From the NCBI GenBank assembly GCA_001970955.1, contig MPUH01000102.1:43386-107385 (forward strand): a stretch of 64,000 nucleotides of DNA. The letters run 5' to 3'. The translations under genes were made by a program, and so were the position numbers. Source of the DNA: Stentor coeruleus (lineage: Eukaryota > Ciliophora > Heterotrichea > Heterotrichida > Stentoridae). The notes beneath the pieces are model-generated. The model did no database searches, was not told where the DNA came from, and worked only from the letters and a program-made list of their open reading frames with translations. This document shows, in pieces, positions 38,177 through 48,810 of this stretch (the stretch's first letter is position 1; every line of letters begins with the position of its first letter).

Positions 38177-39295
38177 ATGAGTAAGGTGGTCAAGCTGCAG
38201 TTCTTTAATGAATGCCGTCGTCTTGGAATAGTACCAAAAGACATAAACGAACTAAAAACCTGCTCAAAGGATTTATTCAGTATTGCAAACCCAGCATTTC
38301 AATACAAAGACGAAGATGGTGACACGATATTATTCGACAAAGACGATGAATACAAAATTGCCTTAAAAGTTACAGATAAAGTATTACGACTTACTGTTTT
38401 AGATTATACAGAAGTTGTTCAAAACCGTATCCAATTATCTTTTTCAATGAATACTTCACATGAAACTCAATCAACATCCGATATAAAAAATAAAATCCAA
38501 AAAAACATAGATGCTGAGATTAATAGTATTGAATGTAAAGATATGTCAATCGAAACAATAGAATATAAAGAATTAATTGATCAGATTCATAAGATTTTTG
38601 ATATGAGACTTAAAAAATTAGGTATTTTATGTGAAGAATGCGAGAAGGAAATTTTACATGTTGCGTATGTTTGTTCTGAATGTGACAATTTTGCCTTGTG
38701 TGATAAATGTCAGAATAAGGATTTACATGAACATGTGCTTATTAAAGCTTATGGAGATGATGCTTTGAATGTTTATAATAAGAAAATAATATCGCCACCT
38801 TGTGATGATAAGAGAAAATTGATGATTGATCCTGTTAGATCTTCATCGAAATCTTCATCAAAATCTCCATCGAAATCTCCTAGAAATGCAGTAGATTTTC
38901 AGGTGAATAAAGCTAAAAATCCTGCGAGATGCTCGGCGCCAGTTGAATCTAGTCAGAATAAAAATTCAGATGAAAAAGAACAAGGTTCTGGAGGAGTTAT
39001 GAAAAAATTTATGGCTTTAGGGTTTACTGATATAAATATTGTATTAGATGCGATGATAAGAGCTAACAACAACTTTGACAAGGCATGCGAGATTTTATTT
39101 AATGAAAGCAACTCGGAGAAAATACCACAAATTTCAAATAGGCAAAACAGAAGTGGTAGTCAAGCAAAATCGTACATGAAAGAAAACTTGCAGACCTTAA
39201 AAAGTCTTGGATTTGACGAAAACAGATCTTTTTCAGCATTAATCAAAAACAAGTATGATATCGTGAAAGCTATTGAATTCTTAATTGCTAATTAA
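38177..39295 (+). CDS. PB1-ZZ-UBA protein, p62/NBR1-like selective autophagy receptor
   Basis: The 372-residue domain order is that of p62/NBR1. Residues 1-76 are a PB1 domain with an acidic OPCA-like stretch (YKDEDGDTILFDKDDEYKIAL) and an N-terminal basic cluster. Residues about 151-195 are a ZZ zinc finger (CEECEKE..CSECDNFALCDKCQNKDLHEH). Two UBA domains follow at about 272-312 (FMALGFTDINIVLDAMI) and 333-372 (LKSLGFDENRSFSALI). A Ser-Lys-Ser-Pro repeat tract sits between ZZ and UBA1. No FW domain of NBR1 is visible, so it is closer to p62 in size. It would bind ubiquitinated cargo and polymerise by PB1; a LIR motif was not established. Confidence 0.85.
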   Translation: MSKVVKLQFFNECRRLGIVPKDINELKTCSKDLFSIANPAFQYKDEDGDTILFDKDDEYKIALKVTDKVLRLTVLDYTEVVQNRIQLSFSMNTSHETQSTSDIKNKIQKNIDAEINSIECKDMSIETIEYKELIDQIHKIFDMRLKKLGILCEECEKEILHVAYVCSECDNFALCDKCQNKDLHEHVLIKAYGDDALNVYNKKIISPPCDDKRKLMIDPVRSSSKSSSKSPSKSPRNAVDFQVNKAKNPARCSAPVESSQNKNSDEKEQGSGGVMKKFMALGFTDINIVLDAMIRANNNFDKACEILFNESNSEKIPQISNRQNRSGSQAKSYMKENLQTLKSLGFDENRSFSALIKNKYDIVKAIEFLIAN

Positions 39296-39325
39296 CCAAA
39301 ACAATATAACTGTCAAAGGATATAT

Positions 39326-40066
39326 CTAATTACTAACAACTGAAAAATTTTGTGATGATAAATGGCTAAGTTCCTGTCTAGATAATATCACAGGATTGCT
39401 CATAAGCAAATTAACTTGATTTTCAGCGCTTTTCTGATTCTCATATGCTTGTTTTAATTTATCAATAAGCACTTGTTCAAGTGCTTCAAGTTTTTTCATT
39501 TCATTTAATGCTTCATTGGTTTTATTTTTTTCTTCTTCTATTCTTGATAATGATTTATCTAAAGATTTGTTTTTACTCGATAAATGTGATGGTCTCGGGG
39601 ATGAAGATGCTGATTTTATTGGGTTTTCTAAGGATGTTTGGAGTTTTCTTTGCATTTGCATTGTTTTTATTTCTTTAGCTAAGATTTTTTTGTTTTCAAG
39701 GAGGAGTCCTTTTTTAAATGCGATACTTGATCGGATGTCTTCTTTCATTTCTCGGTTCCGTTCTCGTAGTTCTTCAAGTTCTTGTTGTCTGAGTTTTTTT
39801 AATTGATGTTTGTATTCGTTTTGGTTTTTACGTTCTACTCTTCGTTCTATTATTGTATCAGCTAAGGATGATGCGTTTATAGCTTTAAGTTTGGCTCTTT
39901 TTTCTTCTTTTTCAAGCTGTTTGATTCTTATTTTCATTAGCTGAAGCTGTTCAACAACGTTTTTTCTTTCTTTAGATAAAGCATATGTAACACTTCTTGT
40001 AGCTTTCTTATTTATAGCTGTTCCATCTAGAGCAGTTAAATAAGGTGACCATCTTTCTTTTATCAT
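39326..40066 (-). CDS. Coiled-coil hypothetical protein
   Basis: The 246-residue product is almost entirely coiled coil (Lys/Glu/Leu/Gln-rich), with a short N-terminal segment MIKERWSPYLTALDG and a Ser/Pro break near 155-165 (SASSSPRPSHLSSKNK). Cytoskeletal or basal-body association is typical for such proteins but cannot be shown. It is convergent with the PB1-ZZ-UBA gene, with only 30 bp between stop codons. Confidence 0.65.
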   Translation of the reverse strand: MIKERWSPYLTALDGTAINKKATRSVTYALSKERKNVVEQLQLMKIRIKQLEKEEKRAKLKAINASSLADTIIERRVERKNQNEYKHQLKKLRQQELEELRERNREMKEDIRSSIAFKKGLLLENKKILAKEIKTMQMQRKLQTSLENPIKSASSSPRPSHLSSKNKSLDKSLSRIEEEKNKTNEALNEMKKLEALEQVLIDKLKQAYENQKSAENQVNLLMSNPVILSRQELSHLSSQNFSVVSN

Positions 40067-40723
40067 TATAATGTATAATCCTTTATTGGTATGTTTATAA
40101 AAACTGAGAAATTAGATTTTTTAATTAGCTTACAGATAAATGCTACAAATCATAAACGACTTTTTATTGTTGTTATAAATATATAATGGCATTTTTTTTT
40201 CTTAATCAACCTCATTTTTACAATCAATAAATATATTCACACAGCATTTCAAAATGCAGTAAATTTACAGCTTTTATTAGATAGCACTCCCTTAACCTAA
40301 GAATTATAGATTTTTTTTGAAGTTTTTTTTTTAAATTATTCTAAGGAGAAGTTTAACAAACTAATATGAAGATGTTCATTAAAAGAAACCGAAATTCTCT
40401 GCAGCTAGAAGATAAAAAACCTCTAATATATAAACACAAAAGTCTTTTTCTTCTTTACAAAAAGTAGTAAACAGTAAATTATAAACCACTTTCCATTAAT
40501 CAGACTATTAGGCTTTAAAGTATCGTGAGGATTTAAGACTCAAAAGTAATAAAGGCCCAAACAAGAAACAGAGGATATGAAAAATCTCTTATTAATAATT
40601 TATCTAATAAGTTTTCATCCTCATAATATTTTCTATACAGTACCTTTTATTCTATCAAACCCCTCAACTGCAAGGAAATTTATACTTGAAATATAAAATT
40701 TAACCTTATGGGGGAATATAAAG
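40067..40723. other. Divergent intergenic region before SmF
   Basis: 657 bases between the divergent coiled-coil and SmF genes. 40370-40590 is less AT-rich than the rest and includes a 31-codon frame from 40371 (MFIKRNRNSLQLEDKK), too short to call. No RNA gene is recognised. Confidence 0.4.
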
Positions 40724-40981
40724 ATGTCAGCTTTGCCTTTTGAGACTTTGAACCCTTTACCTTTTCTTGCAGACTGCGTAGGACACCCTATAACTGTGAA
40801 ACTTAAATGGGGCATGGAATACAAAGGTATTTTGTTATCTTATGACAAATATATGAACTTACAACTGATGAATGCTTTTGAGTGGATTAATGGGGAAAAC
40901 AAAGGGCTTTTAGGGGAAGTTTTGGTGAGATGCAATAATGTTCTTTATATAAAACAAGAGGAAGATCAAGAAAATAGTTAG
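40724..40981 (+). CDS. SNRPF: Small nuclear ribonucleoprotein SmF
   Basis: An 85-residue Sm-fold protein. The Sm1 motif is [20 protein letters not shown] with DKYMNLQL, and the Sm2 motif is [14 protein letters not shown]. The start [20 protein letters not shown] is characteristic of SmF, and the length matches (86 in animals). It is a ring component of spliceosomal snRNPs, in keeping with an organism whose genes carry introns of 15 nt. The ATG is the only sensible start. Confidence 0.96.
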   Translation: MSALPFETLNPLPFLADCVGHPITVKLKWGMEYKGILLSYDKYMNLQLMNAFEWINGENKGLLGEVLVRCNNVLYIKQEEDQENS

Positions 40982-41620
40982 GTAATTTGATTAGTTTACA
41001 AGAAAATATGTTTGTAAAGATTATAAGATATATAAACAAGGTTTATAGCAATTTAGATATTTTAATCAGAGTTTTAGTATAGATATTCTATATAAAGTGA
41101 TGTATGATTTTAGAAAAATGCATAAAAGTTGTTATATTTGTGTGTTTATGATAGATAAAGTGAGAAATATTTAAAATTCTTAATGATTATACCATGGTTT
41201 AATAGTATTTCCCAACCTAGGAAGTTTTTTTTTGATATGAACAATATTTTATTGAAAAATCGATATTGTATTAAAAATTTTATACCAAAAAAATACATTA
41301 AACTAGGTTCCAGACAAAAAAAATCAAAAAAAAACAAAGCATAGATTTATCTTATAACAATAAACTCATAGTATAACTAAACCAAACATTTACATCAACA
41401 TAAAATACTTACATTCTCAACACCCAACATAAAACTTTTATTTCAACTACTATTTTTATATAATAAAATCCTACACATAACTTAAAACCCCCAACCAAAA
41501 CTCATCCAAACCAAAAACCCTAAAAACCTTCCAATAATTTTTACAACCCGGCAAACCCGCCACTTAATTAACTTCTCAAACCTCCTAATCCTAAAACTTC
41601 ATAATTTTCTACTATAATAA
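40982..41620. other. Intergenic, nothing seen
   Basis: This spacer is G/T-rich after SmF, then strongly A/C-rich from about 41340 to the next ATG. No gene or repeat was recognised. Confidence 0.5.
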
Positions 41621-43180
41621 ATGCAATCAAATCTCCTAACAAAACTCACAGAAACACTGAAATCAAATACCCCTCAAGACTTTTTCCGTTTAATCCGAGA
41701 AGAACTCCAAAGCCCAGAAGACATCATAAACGAACATAACCACAATTTCTACCACGAGTTAGCAGATAGCACATTACACGAAAAGCACCTTTTAACATTT
41801 ACAGAAAACCTAACTCAAATAATCCTAACTCGTTTTACTACAGAAAACTTAATATCCCTAATCAACATGCAATCATTATCAAATGAGAATTTCAGCCCTT
41901 TACACTTATCTATACTAAGAGGAAAAAGGGTAATAAAAAATTAGGGTTTGACTAGAAGGTTATTAGAAATTGGTGCTGATCCAAAGCTTTTAACATCAAA
42001 AGGGAGAAATGCTTTACATATATGCGCAGAATCAGGGCTTATTGGTATGTTTTTACATATAAAATCCTACTATAAAATTGATATATGTGTTGAAGATTTT
42101 AGAGGAATGACACCTTTACATTTAGCGATAAGTGAAAGAAGAGAAGATATAGCTATTACTATAATATCCCTTATGTCAGAAGGAATAGTTTTAGATATAG
42201 AAAATAAAAGTTTGAAAAATCCTTTGGAATTAGCGGTGGATATTGGAAGTTATAAACTTTGTAAGCAAATAATGATAAACTTGAAACCATTAAAAAACAG
42301 GAGGAAAGTTTTACAGGAGATTAGGAGGAAATGTGAAGATAAGGAAATATCTAGAATACTTGTAAGGATTATATAGAAAAAATCAAGTTTTAAAGGGAAG
42401 TCTTATAAGCATTTTATAATACTTTTTATAGTATTGATGATTAAAGATACTGAAATGTGGTATAGATTGTTTTTGGGTGGTATAACAAGGGGTTTAATAG
42501 AAACATATACCCAAATGGTCCTTATTTTGTTTTGTATATCCTGGATGATATTTGTCAGTTTAAAAACCCCAGGTTTTGAAGTAAAAAAAAGACCTACAGG
42601 ACTTATTGAATTATATGCAAATTACCTTCCTGAATATGTATGCCCATATTGTATACTAAAAAAACATAAACAAACTAAGCATTGTTTTTTATGTAAAAAA
42701 TGTGTTAAGCATTACGATCATCATTGCATTTGGCTTAATAATTGTATTGGGAAACTTAACTATAAATTCTTTATAGTATTTCTAGCAATTCTAGCTATAA
42801 GCAGCATATTTAGTTTATATATTTGTGTGAATACAGCTTATCATATAAGTTTTGAAAATGTTATTAAAGTTTTTAAACACCTTGAAACTAAAGAGATTTA
42901 TGTGTATTTTTTAGTGCCAAGTTTTATCTTGAATTTGATTGTTTTAAGCTTTATTGTGCCGATTGCCGGAAAACATGTGAAAAATGTTGTTAAAAAAGTA
43001 CGGGAAAAACCAAAAGTGCCGAATTTGGAGATGATAAAATATAAGAAAGACTTTTCTTCTAATGAGCATGAGAGTACATCTGACACTTCTTCGATGTATG
43101 CGAAAGGAACTCTTGAAAGCAATAGTGAAAGTGCATCTTCATCATCAAGTCTTCTTTCACGTTTATTTACTAATAATTAG
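41621..43180 (+). CDS. Ankyrin-repeat DHHC palmitoyltransferase (HIP14/AKR1 type), three exons
   Basis: Exons 41621-41929, 41945-42361 and 42377-43180 are joined by two 15-nt introns (41930-41944 GTAATAAAAAATTAG; 42362-42376 GTAAGGATTATATAG), giving about 509 residues. Ankyrin repeats occupy about 90-225 (FSPLHLSILRGKR, KGRNALHICAESG, RGMTPLHLAISER). Then come two membrane helices (about 248-290), a DHHC cysteine-rich domain (CPYCILKKHKQTKHCFLCKK, then YDHHCIWLNNCIG near 353) and two more helices. A Ser-rich tail ends the protein. It transfers palmitate to Cys of substrates; the ankyrin block recruits substrates in the HIP14/AKR1 family. Without the introns the gene looks like three separate ORFs. 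Confidence 0.92.
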
Positions 43181-43191
43181 TTATTATAAAT

Positions 43192-44940
43192 TTAAAACAC
43201 AGTACATATCCCTTTACATGAGTTTTTCTTAACTTTAACCGGCACATACTGTTCTTGTACACTCATATCATTTTCATCATCAAATTTAACAAGACCTTTC
43301 GACCCCTCCCCATATTGTATCTGCCCATTAACATTATTCACCATAACAACATTCGAAAAAAAACATTTACTCTTAACAAAAACAACCCCAAAACTTTTAT
43401 TCTCTAATATCTGACAATTTTTAGCTTGAATATACATTTTTAACCCATCATTCATATCTTTCCCAGGATTCATATGTAAAAAAAGTCCACTTTTATTGTT
43501 TTCACTTATTTTACAAGACTCAATCATTACTATATTATAATATTCACATATATATATCCCATTTTCTCCATTAGCTTGTATATCACAAGATATAATATTT
43601 AAATATTTTGATATATCGAAAATTGATGTTGTACAATTCCCTGCAATCATTATCCCCCCAAGAGTATTTCTAAAGATTTCATTGTTTTCTAATATTGGGC
43701 ATGATGCGTATGAATAAAATCCATATCCATGAAAAGAGTCGAAAATTCTATTGTAAGATATAGTGAATTCACTTTCTAAAGATGATCTGTAGACTTTTTG
43801 AACCCAAATCCCTGTTAAATGATTGCAACTAATATCGCTGTTGATGATTTTCATGCTTTTTAAAAATATATGTTTTAGACATATACCTTCTTTTTTGTTA
43901 TGAGATATTTTGCAAAAGTCTATTGTGAGATCAGCATTATAATCAGCTAGGTTTTCACTGTGGATTAATAAACCTGATCCTTGATTGTATTTAAAATCAC
44001 TGTTTTCTATAATAATTTCTTTTGCTGAGACTTGGGATGTTGAAGATTTAGTCCTTGTTGTTGACAGACCAGTATTTTCAGCTGCTGCGAGAATCTCAAT
44101 AGCATTTTTCTTACACTTTTCAATAAGACTATAAGAGATTTTTAAGAGTTTTGGTGATATGAGTATAAGAGCACTGTCACTAGAGTTTGAAAAATGACAT
44201 TTGTTTAGGATTATTGATGCTGAATCACAAGACTTACATATTGATCCAAAACCTGATATATTGCATGAGTCTAAAGTTAAAGTTGAACTATAAATATTCA
44301 CTTCATTATCAGTGGAGTTTAATAAAAAACAAATTGCTTCGTCATTAGATTGGTTTTTTAAGTTGTAAGAAATTACGCAATCTGAAAACTCTAAATAATT
44401 TTGTGAACCTTCTATAGAAAAAAGAGAAGACATACCAGGAAAGTTTGATAGAAATTCAAAACTCAACTCAGAGAAAGTGATTAAAAGTTTGTTGTCGTCT
44501 TCAGATGAACCTATTTGGATTGGCCCATTATCGATAATCAAATTTGTCCCTGGACTTCCTTTAAAATGCATTGATTTTTTTATTTGCAAGCTTTGGAGTT
44601 TTAATGACCCGGGTGGTAGGATAAGATGTGTACCTGATAAAGAGCTATGAATAATTTCTTGAAGATTATCTTGAAATGTGCTGATATCTAAAGGTAGAGT
44701 GACTTCTTTAGCCATACTTTTAAGCATAGTGACGTCGAATATTGAAGATTTGGACATGTAGGAATCTTGATACTGCATATGTATTGAACTATAATTTTTA
44801 CATGTTTTCGAAAAAAGAGAAAGGTGAGACACTGATTGATCTTTTTCTTGTAGATTATTTGGATTGATAAGAAGAGTGTTTTTCAGGATTTTCTTCTCGA
44901 TGTTTGAAACGTTGATTTCTTGGCTCGATTGACTTGACAT
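43192..44940 (-). CDS. Right-handed beta-helix protein with C-terminal CaaX box
   Basis: A 582-residue protein. From about 90 to 545 it consists of short beta-strands with repeated N-x-I/SxN ladders (for example ENTGLS, IIIENSDFKYNQGSGLLIHS, LTIDFCKISHNKKEGICLKH, CDIQANGENGIYICEYYNIV, KISENNKSGLFLH). This is the parallel beta-helix of the pectate-lyase-like/NosD fold, found also in F-box (FBXO10/11) and SHCBP1 proteins, where it binds partners rather than cleaving. No signal peptide is present. The end KNSCKGICTVF has a CaaX box (CTVF) plus Cys at -7, so prenylation with neighbouring palmitoylation is predicted, implying a cytosolic membrane face. It is convergent with the DHHC gene (11 bp between stops). 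Confidence 0.8.
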   Translation of the reverse strand: MSSQSSQEINVSNIEKKILKNTLLINPNNLQEKDQSVSHLSLFSKTCKNYSSIHMQYQDSYMSKSSIFDVTMLKSMAKEVTLPLDISTFQDNLQEIIHSSLSGTHLILPPGSLKLQSLQIKKSMHFKGSPGTNLIIDNGPIQIGSSEDDNKLLITFSELSFEFLSNFPGMSSLFSIEGSQNYLEFSDCVISYNLKNQSNDEAICFLLNSTDNEVNIYSSTLTLDSCNISGFGSICKSCDSASIILNKCHFSNSSDSALILISPKLLKISYSLIEKCKKNAIEILAAAENTGLSTTRTKSSTSQVSAKEIIIENSDFKYNQGSGLLIHSENLADYNADLTIDFCKISHNKKEGICLKHIFLKSMKIINSDISCNHLTGIWVQKVYRSSLESEFTISYNRIFDSFHGYGFYSYASCPILENNEIFRNTLGGIMIAGNCTTSIFDISKYLNIISCDIQANGENGIYICEYYNIVMIESCKISENNKSGLFLHMNPGKDMNDGLKMYIQAKNCQILENKSFGVVFVKSKCFFSNVVMVNNVNGQIQYGEGSKGLVKFDDENDMSVQEQYVPVKVKKNSCKGICTVF

Positions 44941-45388
44941 TACGAAAAAGATTATATACTATTATTAATAAGGGCTGAGTGATAGTCAAGTGATAATTAT
45001 TAACTATTATTAGTTTGATATTTTAAACATTTTTATTATTGGATAAATGATTTTGATAGAATTAGATTATAATGGTTTGGGCTTTAGATTTTGGGAATAT
45101 GGTTTTATTATTACTTTACTGGGTTATAGGAAATTATTATTTTTTGTTAGCGATCTACGTCCTTTGGCTTTACTAAAAAATTGTGATTTTTATTCATCTA
45201 GCTTCAATATAAAAAAAAAAAATCTAATTTCAGATATAAACCACTAGCATCAAATATAAGCATTACACCTTTCAAAATTAATTTAATCATAAACTTTATT
45301 TTATAAACTAGGAACTAAACACTAAATGATTTGACAAGACATTTAGAAAATATACTGCAAAATTCTTATATACAATATTAATAAATGG
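44941..45388. other. Intergenic, nothing seen
   Basis: The left part (upstream of the beta-helix gene) is G/T-rich; the right part is A/C-rich. A 66-codon plus frame at 45047 is rich in Leu/Phe/Tyr and rejected. Confidence 0.5.
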
Positions 45389-46030
45389 CTAATAAGTTCC
45401 CTTATGCTTAGGAAGCCTAAACACCTCCCTAGGAAATCTTTTATGTTTTTTTATACTATCTTCTAAATTCTCATATGGCTTAAAAGTTACCTCAAGAATA
45501 GAATTCTCAACACTATTACTTTCTATACCAGCAACATAATTTTTCTTTTTATTCATTTGTTTCAAGCATTTTATAATATGATTCTGACTATCAAGTTGTG
45601 ATTTAATTTCGAATTTATCCCTAATCAAATTTCTTATCTTATGGTTCAATATCTCGATTTCCTTATCTTTAAATTTCTCACTTTCTGGTTGGAAATTGCT
45701 TCTCCCAGGAACATCTCTAGAAAATGATCTTGCTGAAAAACCTTCTCCATCATCGAAAAGTTTTCTTACAAAGGAATTAGGATTTACAACATCTTTAGAT
45801 CTAGAAGTTGAGTGACTTTGAACTCTTCCAAACATCGATACAGGAACTTTTTTTTTTTCAATATTGAAATTAGTGACAACATTTAAGCCGAGTTTTTGTT
45901 TCTTTATTGGAGATTTTGCTGGTGATTCTTCTATTTCTGGTTCTTGAATTGTTTTAATTGAGTTTGTTTTTACTGGTGAATTTTTCATGAACTTTGGTGA
46001 TGGTTCATACATATCAGGTGGAATTTCCAT
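45389..46030 (-). CDS. Hypothetical protein with a short coiled coil
   Basis: The 213-residue product is disordered for the first 120 residues, with SP and KS-type sites. A coiled coil of about 45 residues follows near 120-165 (FKDKEIEILNHKIRNLIRDK), then a basic end (HKRFPREVFRLPKHKGTY). No domain is recognised. It is divergent from the small EF-hand gene, with 170 bp between start codons. Confidence 0.6.
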   Translation of the reverse strand: MEIPPDMYEPSPKFMKNSPVKTNSIKTIQEPEIEESPAKSPIKKQKLGLNVVTNFNIEKKKVPVSMFGRVQSHSTSRSKDVVNPNSFVRKLFDDGEGFSARSFSRDVPGRSNFQPESEKFKDKEIEILNHKIRNLIRDKFEIKSQLDSQNHIIKCLKQMNKKKNYVAGIESNSVENSILEVTFKPYENLEDSIKKHKRFPREVFRLPKHKGTY

Positions 46031-46200
46031 TTATGGACTTTAAAACCTATTAGAAAGGAAATTTCAATTAACTTCATAAGAAAACGCATCAAAAAAATAT
46101 AAGGATTTTTTCTTGAAAATCCAATAAGTATATCATATAAACCTTTCTTCAGTAAACATTTCTTCAGTTTCCTTACAAATAATATCAAAAAATACTAACT

Positions 46201-46497
46201 ATGGATATAAATATGGGTGAACTTTCTGCTGATCAACTAGCAAGACTTAATGTTTTGATGACAGCATTTTATGAAAGAAGAGATGATTCTAAACTTAGCG
46301 AGATTTTTGCTTTGTTTGATAGAAACGGAAATGGGAGAATTGAAGCATCAGAGCTTCAAGCAGTCATGAGTCAAGTCTCTGGAGAAAGAGTTCCTGAAAG
46401 TGAAGTTAATGAGATGCTTCAAGAAGCTGATGCTAATAAGAATGGAGTCATTGAGCTTTCGGAGTTTATTGAGATCATGAAGAAACATCGTGATTAA
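46201..46497 (+). CDS. Small two-EF-hand calcium-binding protein (calmodulin-like)
   Basis: The 98-residue protein has two EF-hands with complete canonical loops: DRNGNGRIEASE (about 40-51) and DANKNGVIELSE (about 80-91). The linker ERVPESEVNEMLQEA is calmodulin-like, and a short N-terminal helix of about 30 residues precedes the first hand. It is half the length of calmodulin and complete, with start, stop and good composition. It probably acts as a calcium sensor or light chain; the partner is not visible. Confidence 0.85.
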   Translation: MDINMGELSADQLARLNVLMTAFYERRDDSKLSEIFALFDRNGNGRIEASELQAVMSQVSGERVPESEVNEMLQEADANKNGVIELSEFIEIMKKHRD

Positions 46498-46946
46498 TAG
46501 GCTAATTACTTTTAAAGGTTATAGTTTGTTATATCAAACATAAATAACTAAATGCAGGAAAATATTTTGTCGGTATTGGTTGAAATAATATAAAAAAAAA
46601 ACCTTATAACCAAATCCTATCCTAAAACCACTACAGCCAAACTGTCTTTGTTCTAATTAAAATAGCTTCTTACAATAAAAAAAAACTCTTCTGTTTACCA
46701 TAAAACATCATTATATAAATTCTCAATAGCAATATTTCATCTAATAATTACCATTTATATATCCCCAATCTAAAACCTTCATCATTTTTACTTTAACTTT
46801 AACTTTAACTTAAAACCAAAAACCACTCCATAACATTACCCCAATCCCATTTATCTTACCATACATCAAAACAATTCAAAAACCAAAAAAATTTCCTCAA
46901 CGATTTCCACTCTTTCAAAACCCATGTAAAAACCCATAAAATTCAA
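46498..46946. other. Intergenic, nothing seen
   Basis: Mostly A/C-rich on the plus strand (3' flank of the minus-strand gene that follows). It contains an ACTTTA run of three copies near 46789. No gene is seen. Confidence 0.5.
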
Positions 46947-48443
46947 TTAATTTTTCTTAATCTTCCTGACAAAATCATCCGGTATCGGTTCAGTCTCCAA
47001 TCCTAAAAGTTCAGTATCATCAAAACTTCTTCTAAACCTTCTTTGCACCCTAGTATGTTCAGGTAAATCTTCAATAATATCCTTCAATTTATCTTTTTTC
47101 TTATTTTCCTCAATAAACCTAGCTCTATTTATCCCTTTAAGTATAGGGATAACAGCAGCCTTAAGATCATCAAAATTCTCTCTAAAAGTTTCTCTTTCTT
47201 TCATAACAAATTCAGTAGTAAAAACACTGTCAGCCTCATTCGCTATAAGTTTATTTTTAATCCTTTGAATCCATTCACCAACTTTATCATAAACTTGCAT
47301 AATACAAGATTTCTTCTCAAGTAATTCACGCATTTCTTTATGAAGTCTTTGTAATGTCATCTTTGAAGTCTTATCAATTTTCACATCTGTTGGTATCGAA
47401 CTGAATTTTTCGATTTCTTTTTGCATTCTTTCAATCTTATCTTTGTATTTATTAAGCTCAGCTTCTTTTTCTTTAACTGATATGAGCATTTCTCTATAAC
47501 TTTTTTCCCTTGTCAGGAATTTCTCAACAAATAAAGGTACATCTTTAATCCCAGTAGCTAGTTTTATTCTCAAATGCGCGTCTTCAAATTTTTTCGAGTT
47601 GTTCTGTTCTTTCTGAAAACGTAAAGATGTCACTGAATACCAAAGTTTATTGATAAAATATTTTTCTCGTGTTTCTTCAAGTTTAGAACTTTGGCTTTCT
47701 ATCATCGCTTTCTCAACAATTTCTGCTTGTTTTTTCCTTCTCTCAGATCGATTAGTCGACGCAACCCGCCTTTTTTCAACATTTTTTTCAAGTTCATGAA
47801 CTTCTTTTTTTTCTTCATTTTTCTGTGTTTCGGCTATACTTTTAAGCCTTGTTAAAGCATTTGCAGTCCTTGCCCGGGATTCTTTAGTTTTATTAACTAA
47901 TATTTTTTCTGTAAGAAGAGAGAAACTTTTTTTATGTAAAGACAGCTTGTAACTATGGGTTTGATTTTTTAAGTGGACTATAGTTGTTCGCATTCTATCA
48001 AGAACGTGTAGGAAAATTTCTTTATTATCTTCTTCTTGTGCTTGAAATGACTTGGTTTTTTCAACTTCATCTTCAAGGCTTTTGATTTCTAAAAGCTTTA
48101 TTTCTTTGAACATTGCCTGTCTTTTTTCTACAGCGGTTATTTTATCTAGTTCAGATTTCAATACGCATAAAAATGAATCCCGCTTTGTGAATTCACTGCA
48201 TTGCTTGTCGAATGTCTTTTTTAACACGGTTAATTGAGTTGATATTTCGTTCATATCTGTGGATGGAAGATGAGAGGAAGGCTTGTATATGTAAGCGGTA
48301 TCAAGAATTTGACTTGAATTTTTTTCTTGGGTCAACTTTCGCACCTGTCTTTCTCTAAGGGTTAAATTTAGGTTTGCTTTTTTGAAATCAGAAGAACTCC
48401 TTCTTTTATTTGTGGCACTTTTGGGAGGAAAGAGAATATCCAT
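46947..48443 (-). CDS. Coiled-coil protein, possibly outer dynein arm docking type
   Basis: A 498-residue, almost fully helical coiled-coil protein with a short disordered N-terminus (MDILFPPKSATNKRRSSSDF). The stretch near 285-315, FEDAHLRIKLATGIKDVPLF followed by VEKFLTREKSY, resembles the conserved block of outer dynein arm docking proteins (CCDC114/CCDC63/CCDC151): x-I-x-x-ATG-x-x-D-x-x-x-x-V-x-x-F-L-x-x-E. This is my basis for a ciliary guess, and it is a single motif. The length is in the family range. No intron is needed. Confidence 0.55.
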   Translation of the reverse strand: MDILFPPKSATNKRRSSSDFKKANLNLTLRERQVRKLTQEKNSSQILDTAYIYKPSSHLPSTDMNEISTQLTVLKKTFDKQCSEFTKRDSFLCVLKSELDKITAVEKRQAMFKEIKLLEIKSLEDEVEKTKSFQAQEEDNKEIFLHVLDRMRTTIVHLKNQTHSYKLSLHKKSFSLLTEKILVNKTKESRARTANALTRLKSIAETQKNEEKKEVHELEKNVEKRRVASTNRSERRKKQAEIVEKAMIESQSSKLEETREKYFINKLWYSVTSLRFQKEQNNSKKFEDAHLRIKLATGIKDVPLFVEKFLTREKSYREMLISVKEKEAELNKYKDKIERMQKEIEKFSSIPTDVKIDKTSKMTLQRLHKEMRELLEKKSCIMQVYDKVGEWIQRIKNKLIANEADSVFTTEFVMKERETFRENFDDLKAAVIPILKGINRARFIEENKKKDKLKDIIEDLPEHTRVQRRFRRSFDDTELLGLETEPIPDDFVRKIKKN

Positions 48444-48810
48444 TTAGAATGATTTTATATTCATAATTTAATCGCGAATTAATTTGGTTTGGGTAGAATA
48501 AATGCTTGATTTTAATTTGGTAGAGTGAATAGAAATGGAGATGGGAGGTTTATGATTGTATTAGGCTTTTAAAATAAAATAAACCCCAGCATTTTATAAA
48601 CCAAGACTATTTAAATAACAAAAAATTCCGCTTTGCATTAAATAATAAACAAAAACTAAATAAACTCAATAAAAAAACCACAACAAAATTCTAAATACAA
48701 AACTTAATTATAATTATTACTCTTATCATACCATAAACTTATACTAAACCATGCAATATTTTTAATAAAATCAACATATTCCTTTAATCTAATCATAAAC
48801 TCTTATTAAT
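48444..48810. other. Intergenic, nothing seen
   Basis: G/T-rich for about 130 bases upstream of the coiled-coil gene, then A/C-rich as the 3' flank of the four-TM gene. No frame of interest. Confidence 0.5.

Noticed and set aside
42434-42436. Separate start for the DHHC gene at TTG 42434 or ATG 42437
   Set aside because: The upstream 15-nt intron makes this region interior to a longer ankyrin-DHHC gene; no separate start is needed.
45047-45247. 66-codon plus-strand frame
   Set aside because: Aromatic/Leu-rich with a poly-Lys end; composition is typical of G/T-rich spacer.
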